From DATJPD01 sp036394195 (GTDB taxonomy: Bacteria > Pseudomonadota > Alphaproteobacteria > CACIAM-22H2): DNA of 19,089 nucleotides. The DNA is taken from NCBI GenBank assembly GCA_036394195.1, contig DASWFO010000277.1, positions 1-19,089 on the forward strand. The letters are read 5' to 3'. The notes beneath the pieces are model-generated. The model ran no database searches and was not told the origin of the DNA. It worked only from the letters and a program-made list of their open reading frames with translations. Of the stretch, positions 1 through 7,071 are shown piece by piece (the stretch's first letter is position 1; each line of letters starts with the position of its first letter). A program made the translations under genes and the position numbers.

Positions 1-99
1 AGCGGAATGGTCCCGATGTACTTGCTGATGAGCGCCTTCCATTCGGCGCCCTGGCTGAAGCTGATCTCAACCCGACAAAGCGGCGACCGCCGGTTCTGA
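1..99. other. Ambiguous coding-like fragment at the window edge
   Basis: The plus strand reads open from base 1 to a TGA at 97-99 and would encode the C-terminal tail of a protein entering from the left (it includes MYLLMSAFHSAPWLKLIS). The minus strand is also open here and reads EISFSQGAEWKALISKYIG. Both readings have mostly G or C at third codon positions, so composition does not decide between them. Neither has a start codon with a ribosome binding site inside the window. It may be the end of a real gene or a piece of a repeated element. Bases 100-262 hold no gene that I can support. Confidence 0.25.
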
Positions 100-224
100 T
101 GCAGAGGCGCTAATGGTCAGCGGTACCGGGAGAGGAAGCGCGCGGCACCGTGCGCCTGAAAACCGGAATTTTGCAGAGTTTTCAGCTAAGCGGCCGCGCG
201 ATTTTTGGCCAATTTTATCCGAGA

Positions 225-241
225 CGAGACGTATCGTCTCG
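225..241. promoter_or_regulatory. Perfect 7-bp palindrome, possible repressor operator
   Basis: CGAGACG and CGTCTCG form a perfect inverted repeat around a TAT centre, 22 bases past the trmFO stop codon. The size and symmetry resemble TetR-family operators. Neither strand has a T-run after the stem, so it is not a standard intrinsic terminator. A second palindrome, TTGGCCAA, lies at 205-212. No regulator gene is visible beside it; one could lie to the left of the window. The operator role is inference. Confidence 0.35.
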
Positions 242-262
242 ATGTGAGAAAATTAAAGTGCG

Positions 263-1651
263 CTACTCGGCAGCGTCGCGGGTGCCGAGCCAGGCGTCGA
301 GGTCGGCGAGGGCGCGGGCGCTCAGCTGGCGCTTGCGATCGTCGCCGCGGAGCTTCTTCCTCGGCTCGGGGTTTTCGGCCAAGGGCGGGAACAGCCCGAA
401 ATTGCAGTTCATCGGCTGGAAGCTGCGCGCGTCGGCGCCGCCGGTGACGTGCGCCAGCAACGCGCCCAGGGCCGTGGTGGCGGGCGGCCGGGGCAGGGCC
501 GTACCCAGCCGCTCCGCGGCGGCAAAGCGGCCGGCGAGCAGGCCGATCGCGGCACTCTCCACATAGCCCTCGACGCCGGTGATCTGGCCGGCAAAGCGCA
601 GCCGCGGCTCGGCCTTGAGCCTGAGGGTCGTGTCGAGCAGGCGCGGCGAATTCAGGAACGTGTTTCGATGGAGGCCGCCGAGCCGGGCGAACTCCGCGTT
701 CTCGAGCCCGGGAATGGTGCGGAAGATGCGCTTCTGCTCGGTGTGCTTGAGCTTGGTCTGGAAGCCCACGATGTTGAACAACGTGCCGAGCGCATTGTCC
801 TGGCGCAGCTGGACGACGGCATAGGGGCGGCGGCCGGTGCGCGGATCGGTGAGCCCCACCGGCTTCATCGGCCCGAAGCGCAGGGTGTCGACGCCGCGCG
901 CCGCCATCACCTCGATCGGCAGGCAGCCTTCAAAATAGGGCGTCGAGCTCTCCCACTCCTTGAACTCCGTCTTGTCGCCCGCGAGCAGGGCCGTGATGAA
1001 GCCCTGATAGGCATCCTTCTCCAGCGGGCAGTTGACGTAATCGGCACCGTCGCCGCCCAGTCCTGAGAGACCCGGGCCGCTTTTGTCGTAGCGGGACTGG
1101 AACCAGGCTTTGGAGAAATCGATGCTCTCGCGGTAGACGATCGGCGCGATCGCGTCGAAGAACGCGAGCGCGTCCTCGCCGGTGAGGCGCCGGATCGCCT
1201 CGGCCAGCGCGGGCGACGTCAGCGGCCCGGTGGCGACGATCACGTTGTCCCAGTCGGCCGGCGGCGGCCCGGCGACCTCCTCGCGCGCGATCTGGGCGAG
1301 GGGTTCGGCGGCGAGTGCGGCGGTCACGGCAGCGGCGAAGCCGTCGCGATCGACCGCCAGCGCCGAGCCCGCGGGGACGCGATGTGCGTCGGCGGCGCGG
1401 AGGATCAACGAGCCGCAGCGCCTGAGCTCGGCATGCAGCAGGCCGACGGCATTGGCGGCGCTGTCGTCGGAGCGGAAGGAGTTGGAGCACACGAGCTCGG
1501 CCAGCCGGTCGGTGGCATGCGCTTCGGTGCGCCGCTCGGGGCGCATCTCGTGGAGCACCACCGGCACGCCGGCGCGGGCAAGCTGCCACGCCGCCTCGGC
1601 GCCGGCCAACCCACCGCCGATGACGTGCACAGGCGTTAACCCTCTTGGCAT
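263..1651 (-). CDS. trmFO: TrmFO, methylenetetrahydrofolate-tRNA-(uracil-5-)-methyltransferase
   Basis: This FAD-dependent enzyme makes 5-methyluridine at position 54 of the tRNA T-loop, using 5,10-methylenetetrahydrofolate as carbon donor; it acts in the cytoplasm. The protein is 462 aa, within the usual family range. It begins with the FAD-binding loop VIGGGLAGAEAAWQ (residues 10-23) and has LVCSNSFRSD, where Cys55 matches the conserved catalytic cysteine. The motif ATGPLTS is near 140, and YVNCPL, with the second conserved cysteine (Cys208), is near 205. The frame stays open upstream to an ATG at 1759, but that extension would overlap the divergent RidA-like gene and is very arginine-rich. 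The family sequence begins just before the FAD loop, so I chose the ATG at 1651. An ATG at 1690 is the alternative. It is divergent from the RidA-like gene. Confidence 0.95.
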   Translation of the reverse strand: MPRGLTPVHVIGGGLAGAEAAWQLARAGVPVVLHEMRPERRTEAHATDRLAELVCSNSFRSDDSAANAVGLLHAELRRCGSLILRAADAHRVPAGSALAVDRDGFAAAVTAALAAEPLAQIAREEVAGPPPADWDNVIVATGPLTSPALAEAIRRLTGEDALAFFDAIAPIVYRESIDFSKAWFQSRYDKSGPGLSGLGGDGADYVNCPLEKDAYQGFITALLAGDKTEFKEWESSTPYFEGCLPIEVMAARGVDTLRFGPMKPVGLTDPRTGRRPYAVVQLRQDNALGTLFNIVGFQTKLKHTEQKRIFRTIPGLENAEFARLGGLHRNTFLNSPRLLDTTLRLKAEPRLRFAGQITGVEGYVESAAIGLLAGRFAAAERLGTALPRPPATTALGALLAHVTGGADARSFQPMNCNFGLFPPLAENPEPRKKLRGDDRKRQLSARALADLDAWLGTRDAAE

Positions 1652-1686
1652 GCGAATGAGATATCTTCCCGCGCTCTCCGATTCAA
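1651..1686 (-). promoter_or_regulatory. Candidate trmFO promoter giving a leaderless mRNA
   Basis: On the minus strand TTGAAT (1686-1681) is followed after 17 bases by TATCTC (1663-1658). Each hexamer matches the sigma-70 consensus at four of six places. The expected transcription start, seven bases further on, is the A of the trmFO ATG at 1651. No Shine-Dalgarno sequence lies at normal distance before that ATG, which fits a leaderless message. If translation starts at 1690 instead, this is not the promoter. Confidence 0.35.
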
Positions 1687-1724
1687 CCATAGACGCCGCT
1701 CGCCGCCGGCGCCGGGAGATTTTC

Positions 1725-2108
1725 ATGCACAAGTCGCACAACCCGCCGAACGTCCCCAAGCCGGGAAGCTATCATCACGGCGTCGAGGTCGCGCCGAACG
1801 CCCGCTGGCTCTACATCTCCGGCCAGCTCGGGATGACCCCCGACGGCAAGGTGCTCGACGGCACCGCGGCGCAGGCCGAGCAGGCGTGGATGAATATCAA
1901 GAACATCCTGGCCGCGGCGGGGATGGGCGTCGAAAACCTGGTGAAGGTCACCACCTTCATCATCAATCCGGCCGATGTCGGCGTCGTCCGCGCGGCGCGT
2001 GAGAAGGTCCTGGGCGGGGTGCGGGCCGCCTCGACCCTGCTGGTCATTCAGGCACTTGCCAGCCCGGAGTACCGCATTGAAATAGAAGCTGTGGCGGCAA
2101 AGAGTTAG
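1725..2108 (+). CDS. RidA/YjgF/YER057c-family protein, probably of a non-RidA subfamily
   Basis: A 127-aa protein of normal length for the Rid family, small trimeric cytoplasmic proteins; true RidA hydrolyses reactive enamines and imines made by PLP enzymes. Family features visible are LYISGQLG near 30-36, GTAAQAEQAWMNIKNIL at 46-62, VKVTTFI near 74 and RIEIEAVA near the C-terminus. The catalytic arginine of E. coli RidA (Arg105, in PARSC) falls by eye in AASTL, where I find serine (about residue 103) and not arginine. That is typical of Rid subfamilies without proven deaminase activity. The start at 1725 has GGGAG at 1714-1718, six bases upstream. The frame is open further upstream but runs into the trmFO coding region on the other strand. 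The next gene on the strand follows after 65 bases. Confidence 0.9.
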   Translation: MHKSHNPPNVPKPGSYHHGVEVAPNARWLYISGQLGMTPDGKVLDGTAAQAEQAWMNIKNILAAAGMGVENLVKVTTFIINPADVGVVRAAREKVLGGVRAASTLLVIQALASPEYRIEIEAVAAKS

Positions 2109-2159
2109 CTTTGACGGAAAGACTCGGTTAACCACGCGCGCCGTAGCATGCGGGGGAAC

Positions 2160-2177
2160 ATGATCGGGACTCCATGA
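2160..2177 (+). CDS. Possible five-codon leader ORF (MIGTP) coupled to the Sel1 gene
   Basis: An ATG at 2160, with GGGGG at 2152-2156 just before it, opens a five-codon frame. Its TGA (2175-2177) overlaps the ATG of the Sel1-repeat gene (2174-2176) as ATGA. The Sel1 gene has no good Shine-Dalgarno sequence of its own, so ribosomes finishing this peptide could restart on it. The spacing of three bases to the ATG is short. The feature is read directly from sequence; its use is inference. Confidence 0.3.
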   Translation: MIGTP

Positions 2178-3256
2178 CGCCACGAAGACGCCGCCCGGGC
2201 CTGCTCGGGATCGTGCTTGCGGCGAGCGCGCTGTCGCTCGCGCCGCTGGCGCATGCGTGGGCGCAGGCCCCGGCGCCGCAGCCGCCCGCGGCCCCGGCCG
2301 CCGCCCCCGCCGCGGTGCCGGCGCCAGCGCCGCAGATCCTCAAGCCCGTGGTGATCAACCCGGAGGACCTGCAGTTCATCAACGCCGAGGCGCAGTTCCG
2401 CGCCCACAACTATTATCCGGCCTATCTCCAGCTGCTGCCGCTCGCCCACCGCGGCGACGCGCGGGCTGCCTATCTGGTGGGCGTGATGGCCGACAACGGC
2501 CTCGGGCCGGTGCAGCTCGACCCGAAAGACGCGGCGCAGTGGTACCGGGCGGCGGCGGAGAAGAATCACCCCGACGCGCAGTTCGCGCTGGCCAACGCCT
2601 ACAGCATCGGGCGCGGCGTGCCGGTCGACCCGCGGCAGGCCGTCAACTGGATCACCCGGTCCGCCGGCAACGGCAATATCGACGCGATGCTGGCGCTGGT
2701 CGGGATGCACCAGATCGGAATCACCGTCCCGCGCGACCCGGCGCAGGCCGCGGCGTGGACGCGTCGCGCCGCTGAAAGCGGCAGCGTGCAGGCGCTCTAT
2801 CTTTATGCCGTGCGGGTGCAGACCGGCGACGGCGTGCCGACGAACGAACAGGAGGCGCTGGCGTGGTTCCAGCGCGCGGCGATGCGCGGCCATCCGGCGG
2901 CGCAGCTGGTCCTGGGTTCGGCGGTCGGCGACGGATTGAACACGCCGTCCGAGCAGAACGTCGACGCCCTCATGTGGCTGACCCTGGCCGGGCAGCGCGG
3001 GCAGGGCGAGATTCAAACAACCGCGGCCCAGCTCCGGCGCACGCTGCAGGCGAACATGATGCCGAGCGACGTCATCGAGGCGACAAGGCGCGCCCGCGCC
3101 TGGAAGCCATGGGCGCAGTTCGCCGGGCTGAAGCCGGATCCGGCCTTCGATCTTCCGGGCGGGCTCAACAATCCGACGCCGCCGAAGCCGGCCGCCGCCG
3201 CGGGAAACGCCCCGGCGAATCGCGGGGCACCGGCGGCAGGGGGCAGAGGAGGGTGA
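2174..3256 (+). CDS. Exported Sel1-repeat (TPR-like) protein
   Basis: A 360-aa protein. Residues 1-31 look like a Sec signal peptide: an RRRR n-region, a hydrophobic core LLGIVLAASALSLAPL, and cleavage near AHAWAQA. A proline-alanine linker (about 31-55) follows. Residues 75-275 hold about five Sel1-like repeats of 35-37 residues, with repeat elements such as AAYLVGVMADNGLG, AAQWYRAAAEKNHPDAQFAL, AVNWITRSAGNGNIDAMLAL, AAAWTRRAAESGSVQALYL and ALAWFQRAAMRGHPAAQLVL. The C-terminus is again rich in Pro, Ala and Gly. Sel1 proteins are helical scaffolds that bind other proteins, often in envelope or cell-cycle signalling; the partner here is unknown. The next gene begins four bases after the stop and they probably share one transcript. 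Confidence 0.85.
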   Translation: MTPRRRRPGLLGIVLAASALSLAPLAHAWAQAPAPQPPAAPAAAPAAVPAPAPQILKPVVINPEDLQFINAEAQFRAHNYYPAYLQLLPLAHRGDARAAYLVGVMADNGLGPVQLDPKDAAQWYRAAAEKNHPDAQFALANAYSIGRGVPVDPRQAVNWITRSAGNGNIDAMLALVGMHQIGITVPRDPAQAAAWTRRAAESGSVQALYLYAVRVQTGDGVPTNEQEALAWFQRAAMRGHPAAQLVLGSAVGDGLNTPSEQNVDALMWLTLAGQRGQGEIQTTAAQLRRTLQANMMPSDVIEATRRARAWKPWAQFAGLKPDPAFDLPGGLNNPTPPKPAAAAGNAPANRGAPAAGGRGG

Positions 3257-3260
3257 GGCG

Positions 3261-4490
3261 ATGAGTGACGAGGCGGCCGCGGCGAAAAGCGGCTGGGGCA
3301 AGCGGGGACCGGCGATTCCAGGCCGACAGGTCGAGTTCGAGGTCCAGGCTTATTATGAAAAGCATTGGGTGACCGAAGGACACTTCGAGCACGAGAAGGA
3401 GGCGATCGCCTTCGCCAAGTCGCTGTTCAGCGACGAGAAGGTCGAAGAGGTCAAGATCACCCGTTTCCGCGGCATGATGGGCGGCGGGCTCTCGCTGAAG
3501 AAGGAGATCTTCACCGAGAAGCGGGCGGTCAAGCCGAAGAAGGCGATCACGCTGTCGAGCAAGATCACCGAGGGCCGGGTCTGCGCCACGATGCAGGACT
3601 TCATGGGGCTCGAAGCGCGCATCGTGATGAACCGCGTGCTGCGCGAGTTCCTCGACCACATGGTGATCACGCCGACCGAGCTGCTGCACAATTTCAGCTA
3701 CCAGAAGAAGCTCGACAGCCTCGGCCTCATCGATGCCGCGGTGTCGCAGCTCGCCCAGACCCAGTCGGCCGCCGGACACGGCGACGTCAAGAGCCGGCTG
3801 GACGCGATCTACAAGCTGGTCGAAGAGGTGCGCTCGAAGGCGCAGGAGACGATGTCGGAGCGGCGCCGGATCCCGGTGCTGGCCGAGAAGGAATACGCGA
3901 AATTCTGCCAGCGGGTCGACGCGGTCTATCCGCCGGACGATCGCGACTACATGATCAAGACCGGGCTGACGAATTATCTCAACGGGTCGCCGAGCCTCGC
4001 CGAGAAGCTCGAGCAGATCGCGGCCCTGGTCACCGACGACGTCGACAACGCCAAGGTGGCGCATCTCGACGACCTGATCGCCGACCTGTTCGGCGCCGGC
4101 TCGCTGGTCCAGGACATGCTGGGCCAGCAGCCGAGCCTCGGAGCGGCGCTGGGCCTGCTGGCCGACCTGGTCATCGGCCGGCTCGACATGGCGAAGGCGA
4201 AGTCGCCGACGCCGCAGCTGCAGACCATCCATCGCCTGCTGAACGGCCGGGGCATGCTCGGCAGCAAGGCGGTGCTGCTCGACCGGCTGCGCCGCGAGAC
4301 CGCGACCGCCAAGCCGCTGTCGCGCTCGCCCAACCCCACCCATGAGCGCGATGAGCTCAACCGCTTCGACGCCAAGCTCAAGGACGACAAGGGCAACTAT
4401 CTGCTCGGCGCCGATTTCGAGCAGCTGATCACCAAGCGCTCGCAAGCCATCCGCCGCTCGCAGCTGCAGAACCTGGGCATCGCCACCTAA
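3261..4490 (+). CDS. Conserved-looking hypothetical protein, 409 aa
   Basis: I do not recognise a named family. The start is well supported by AGGAGGG at 3247-3253, seven bases before the ATG; this site overlaps the end of the Sel1 gene. The protein is soluble and highly charged, with no signal peptide or membrane segment. Residues about 22-75 (from VEFEVQAYYEKHW to VEEVKITRFRG) look like a small alpha/beta domain in which a sequence is processed as strand-helix-strand. The rest is mainly helical with many Leu, Glu and Lys, including a likely coiled region near 185-200 (IYKLVEEVRSKAQETMSERR). The codon use is like that of the neighbours. Placement directly after the exported Sel1 gene suggests a shared transcript, but not a shared function. 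Confidence 0.8.
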   Translation: MSDEAAAAKSGWGKRGPAIPGRQVEFEVQAYYEKHWVTEGHFEHEKEAIAFAKSLFSDEKVEEVKITRFRGMMGGGLSLKKEIFTEKRAVKPKKAITLSSKITEGRVCATMQDFMGLEARIVMNRVLREFLDHMVITPTELLHNFSYQKKLDSLGLIDAAVSQLAQTQSAAGHGDVKSRLDAIYKLVEEVRSKAQETMSERRRIPVLAEKEYAKFCQRVDAVYPPDDRDYMIKTGLTNYLNGSPSLAEKLEQIAALVTDDVDNAKVAHLDDLIADLFGAGSLVQDMLGQQPSLGAALGLLADLVIGRLDMAKAKSPTPQLQTIHRLLNGRGMLGSKAVLLDRLRRETATAKPLSRSPNPTHERDELNRFDAKLKDDKGNYLLGADFEQLITKRSQAIRRSQLQNLGIAT

Positions 4491-4492
4491 TC

Positions 4493-4559
4493 CGTCATTG
4501 CGAGCGAAGCGAAGCAATCCAGCTGGATCGTTTCGTCGCTGCCGCTCCTCGCGATGACG
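4493..4559. repeat. Paired REP-like element (two units, head to head)
   Basis: Unit 1 (4493-4522) has CGTC, then ATTGC and GCAAT arms around a GAGCGAAGCGAA loop, then CCAG. Unit 2 (4523-4559) is the inverse: CTGG, ATCG ... CGAT, GACG. The two abut exactly at CCAG|CTGG, and the outer arms CGTCATTGCGAG and CTCGCGATGACG pair with a single G-U. This type of intergenic repeat is common in alphaproteobacteria. It lies three bases past the stop of the 409-aa gene and may protect or end that transcript. Confidence 0.8.
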
Positions 4560-4626
4560 AGACGTACGACCTAGCCGGCTCTCCCCGCGTTCGCTAACAT
4601 CGCCGCAAAAGAGCGAGGAGATGACG

Positions 4627-5652
4627 ATGCGGCTGACAAGACTTCTGGCGACCGGCGTGGCCATGGCACTGGCCCTGTCCGCCGCCCCCTTCTCGGTCAG
4701 CCCCGCGCGGGCCGAAGTGAACGAGGTCCGGATCTCGAAGGGCTTCGGCGTGCATTACCTGCCGATGTACGTCATCCAGCACGAGAAGCTGGTGGAGAAG
4801 CACGCCGCCGCGGCCGGACTTGGCCACGTCACCGTGCAATGGCCGACGATCGACGGCGGCAACGTGATCAACGACGCGATGCTGGCGGGTGCCCTCGACA
4901 TCGCCTCGCTGGGCGTCCCGGGCTTCCTGACCCTGTGGGCGAAGGCCAAGGGCAATCCCAGGCTCGAAGTGGTCGGCCTGTCCGCGATCAGCCTCGGCTC
5001 GATGTACCTCAACACCCGCAATCCTAGGATCAACTCGCTGCGCGACTTCACCGAGGCCGACAAGATCGCCATGCCCGGCATCAAGACCTCCTATGCGGCG
5101 GTGGTCCTTCAGATGATGGTCGCCAAGGAATTCGGCGAGCAGAACTACGACAAGCTCGACCCGCTCACGGTCGGCTTGCCGTATCCCGAAGCCGTTACGG
5201 CGCTCCTGTCCGGCAAGACCGAGATCGACGCGCATGTCGCCTCGCCGCCGTTCTCGTTCATGGAGCTCGACAACAAGAACATCCATCGCGTGTTCAACTC
5301 GGCCGATGTATTCGGGCCGACCCTGGTGATCATGGCGCACACGACGCGCGCTTTTTATGAGAAGAACCCCAAGCTCAGCGCCGCCTTCATCGCCGCGGCG
5401 ACCGAGGCGACGCAGCTGATCGCGAAGGACAAGCGCGCCGCCGCGCGGATGTACAACGACCTGGCGACCGTGAGGTCGTCGGAAGACGAGATCCTGCGCA
5501 TCCTGAACGACCCCGACACGCGGTTCACGACGACGCCGGACGGCTTCATGCTGTTCGCCGATTTCATGTACCGGGTGGGCACGATCAAGCAGAAGCCCGC
5601 GGCCTGGACCGATGCCTTCGTGCCCGAGCTCGCCTCGCTGCCGGGTCATTGA
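4627..5652 (+). CDS. ABC transporter solute-binding protein, NMT1/TauA/SsuA-like
   Basis: A 341-aa periplasmic binding protein, apparently for a small organic substrate. A Sec signal peptide covers residues 1-29 (RLTRLLATG, then a hydrophobic core VAMALALSAAP, cleavage after SPARA). The mature part starts with VRISKGFGVHYLPMYV and continues with GGNVINDAMLAGALDIASLG, the pattern of NitT/TauT-type binding proteins. Two ATGs are available. AGGAG ends at 4620, directly against the ATG at 4621 and six bases before the ATG at 4627, so I chose 4627. The stop overlaps the start of the PrpD-family gene by one base (TGATG), a sign of coupled translation. No permease or ATPase gene is in the window, so it may use a transporter encoded elsewhere. 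The substrate is unknown. Confidence 0.88.
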   Translation: MRLTRLLATGVAMALALSAAPFSVSPARAEVNEVRISKGFGVHYLPMYVIQHEKLVEKHAAAAGLGHVTVQWPTIDGGNVINDAMLAGALDIASLGVPGFLTLWAKAKGNPRLEVVGLSAISLGSMYLNTRNPRINSLRDFTEADKIAMPGIKTSYAAVVLQMMVAKEFGEQNYDKLDPLTVGLPYPEAVTALLSGKTEIDAHVASPPFSFMELDNKNIHRVFNSADVFGPTLVIMAHTTRAFYEKNPKLSAAFIAAATEATQLIAKDKRAAARMYNDLATVRSSEDEILRILNDPDTRFTTTPDGFMLFADFMYRVGTIKQKPAAWTDAFVPELASLPGH

Positions 5653-7049
5653 TGGCTGAGGCCTCCCACGACAACCGCTATACGCGGCGCATCGCGGAGT
5701 TCGTCGCCGGGCTCCGCTACGAGCATATCCCTGAGGAGGTGCGGGCGCGGATCAAGCTCCTGATCCTCGATGCGCTGGGCTGCGCGCTCTATGGCGCCAG
5801 GCTCGAATGGTCGCGCATCCTCCTGACCACCCTGGAGCGGCTCGACAGCTCGCGCGGCTGCCGCGTCTGGGGGACCGGCCAGCTGCTGTCGGCGCCGCAC
5901 GCCGCCCTGGTCAACGGCACGCTGGTGCAGAGCTTCGAGCTCGACGACGTGCACCGCCAGGGCGTGCTGCATGTCGGCGCCGTCACCTTGCCGCCGCTGC
6001 TGGCCGTCGCCGAGCTGCGGCCGGGGTTGAGCGGCCGCGACCTGCTGACCGCCGCCGTCGCCGGCTACGAGATCGGGCCGCGCGTCGGCATCTGCATGGG
6101 ACCCGAGCATATCGGGCAGGGCTGGCATTCGGGCGCGACCTTGGGCGTGTTCTCGGCCGCCGCCGGGGCCGCGGCGGCGCTGCGCCTGCCCCCGGACAAG
6201 GCGGTGCATGCGCTGGGCATCGCCGGCACCCAGGCCTCGGGCCTGATGGCGGCGCAGTACGGCGCCATGGTGAAGCGCATGCACGCCGGACGCGCGGCGC
6301 AGAGCGGGCTTTACGGCGCCCTGCTCGCGGAAGGCGGGTTCACCGGCATCGTCGACGTCTTCGAAAGCGAGTATGGCGGGTTCTGCACGACGTTCTCGCG
6401 CTCCGCCGACCGCTTCGACCGCGCGGAGCTGGTGCGCGGCCTCGGCGAGCGCTTCGAGACCCTGCGGATCGCGCTGAAGTTCTACTCTTGCGTCGGCAGC
6501 AGCCATACCACGCTGGATGCGATCCGGGCCCTTCAGGCGCGGCATCCGTTCGGCCCGGACGACGTCGACCGGATCGTCGTGCATGGCAGCCAGGCCACGG
6601 TCGACCATGTCGGCTGGCCCTATCGGCCGGAGGGGCTGACCTCGGCGCAGCTCAATCTGCCGTTCTGCGCCGCGACCCTGCTGCTCGAAGGCGACGCCTT
6701 CGTCGACCAGTTCACCGAGGCCTGCGTGACCGATGCGCGCCGCACGGCCCTCGGCGGCCGCATCGTGGTGGTTCACGACCCGGCGATCACCGCGCGCGGC
6801 GGCAAATTCCGGCACATGGTTCGGGTCGAGGCATACCTCAAGGACGGGACGCGTCTGGACGAGACGGTGGAAGCGGCACGCGGCAGCGAGGACCGGTTCG
6901 CCAGCGACGCCGACGTGATCGCCAAGTTCCGCAAACTGGCCGTGCACGCGCTGCCGGACCGGCAGGCGGCGCGGATCGTCGATATGATCATGACCCTGGA
7001 CGATGTGGCCGACGCCGCAGCACTTCCGCAGGCGCTGGCGCTGCAGTGA
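5652..7049 (+). CDS. MmgE/PrpD-family protein
   Basis: A 465-aa cytoplasmic protein of normal length for the family, which includes 2-methylcitrate dehydratase, cis-aconitate decarboxylase and iminodisuccinate epimerase. Family features seen are LLILDALGCALYGA (36-49), HAALVNGTLVQSFELDDVH (83-101, with Asp98, Asp99 and His101), GWHSGATLG near 157-165, and VKRMHAGRAAQSG (207-219) with the conserved Lys and His before GRAA. The N-terminal half is the all-helical domain and the C-terminal half the smaller alpha/beta domain. The start is the ATG at 5652, overlapping the stop of the binding-protein gene. A TTG one codon earlier is less likely. The isocitrate-lyase-like gene follows. The actual substrate cannot be told from sequence; 2-methylcitrate is only one option, and prpC is absent. 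Confidence 0.9.
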   Translation: MAEASHDNRYTRRIAEFVAGLRYEHIPEEVRARIKLLILDALGCALYGARLEWSRILLTTLERLDSSRGCRVWGTGQLLSAPHAALVNGTLVQSFELDDVHRQGVLHVGAVTLPPLLAVAELRPGLSGRDLLTAAVAGYEIGPRVGICMGPEHIGQGWHSGATLGVFSAAAGAAAALRLPPDKAVHALGIAGTQASGLMAAQYGAMVKRMHAGRAAQSGLYGALLAEGGFTGIVDVFESEYGGFCTTFSRSADRFDRAELVRGLGERFETLRIALKFYSCVGSSHTTLDAIRALQARHPFGPDDVDRIVVHGSQATVDHVGWPYRPEGLTSAQLNLPFCAATLLLEGDAFVDQFTEACVTDARRTALGGRIVVVHDPAITARGGKFRHMVRVEAYLKDGTRLDETVEAARGSEDRFASDADVIAKFRKLAVHALPDRQAARIVDMIMTLDDVADAAALPQALALQ

Positions 7050-7071
7050 ACGGCCGATGAAGGAGACCGAC

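Noticed and set aside
1182..1724. Upstream extension of the RidA-like frame
   Set aside because: It is antisense to conserved trmFO coding sequence, has no Rid-family content, and a good ribosome binding site supports 1725.
1652..1759. N-terminal extension of TrmFO to an ATG at 1759
   Set aside because: It overlaps the well-supported divergent RidA-like start, is arginine-rich, and precedes the normal family N-terminus.
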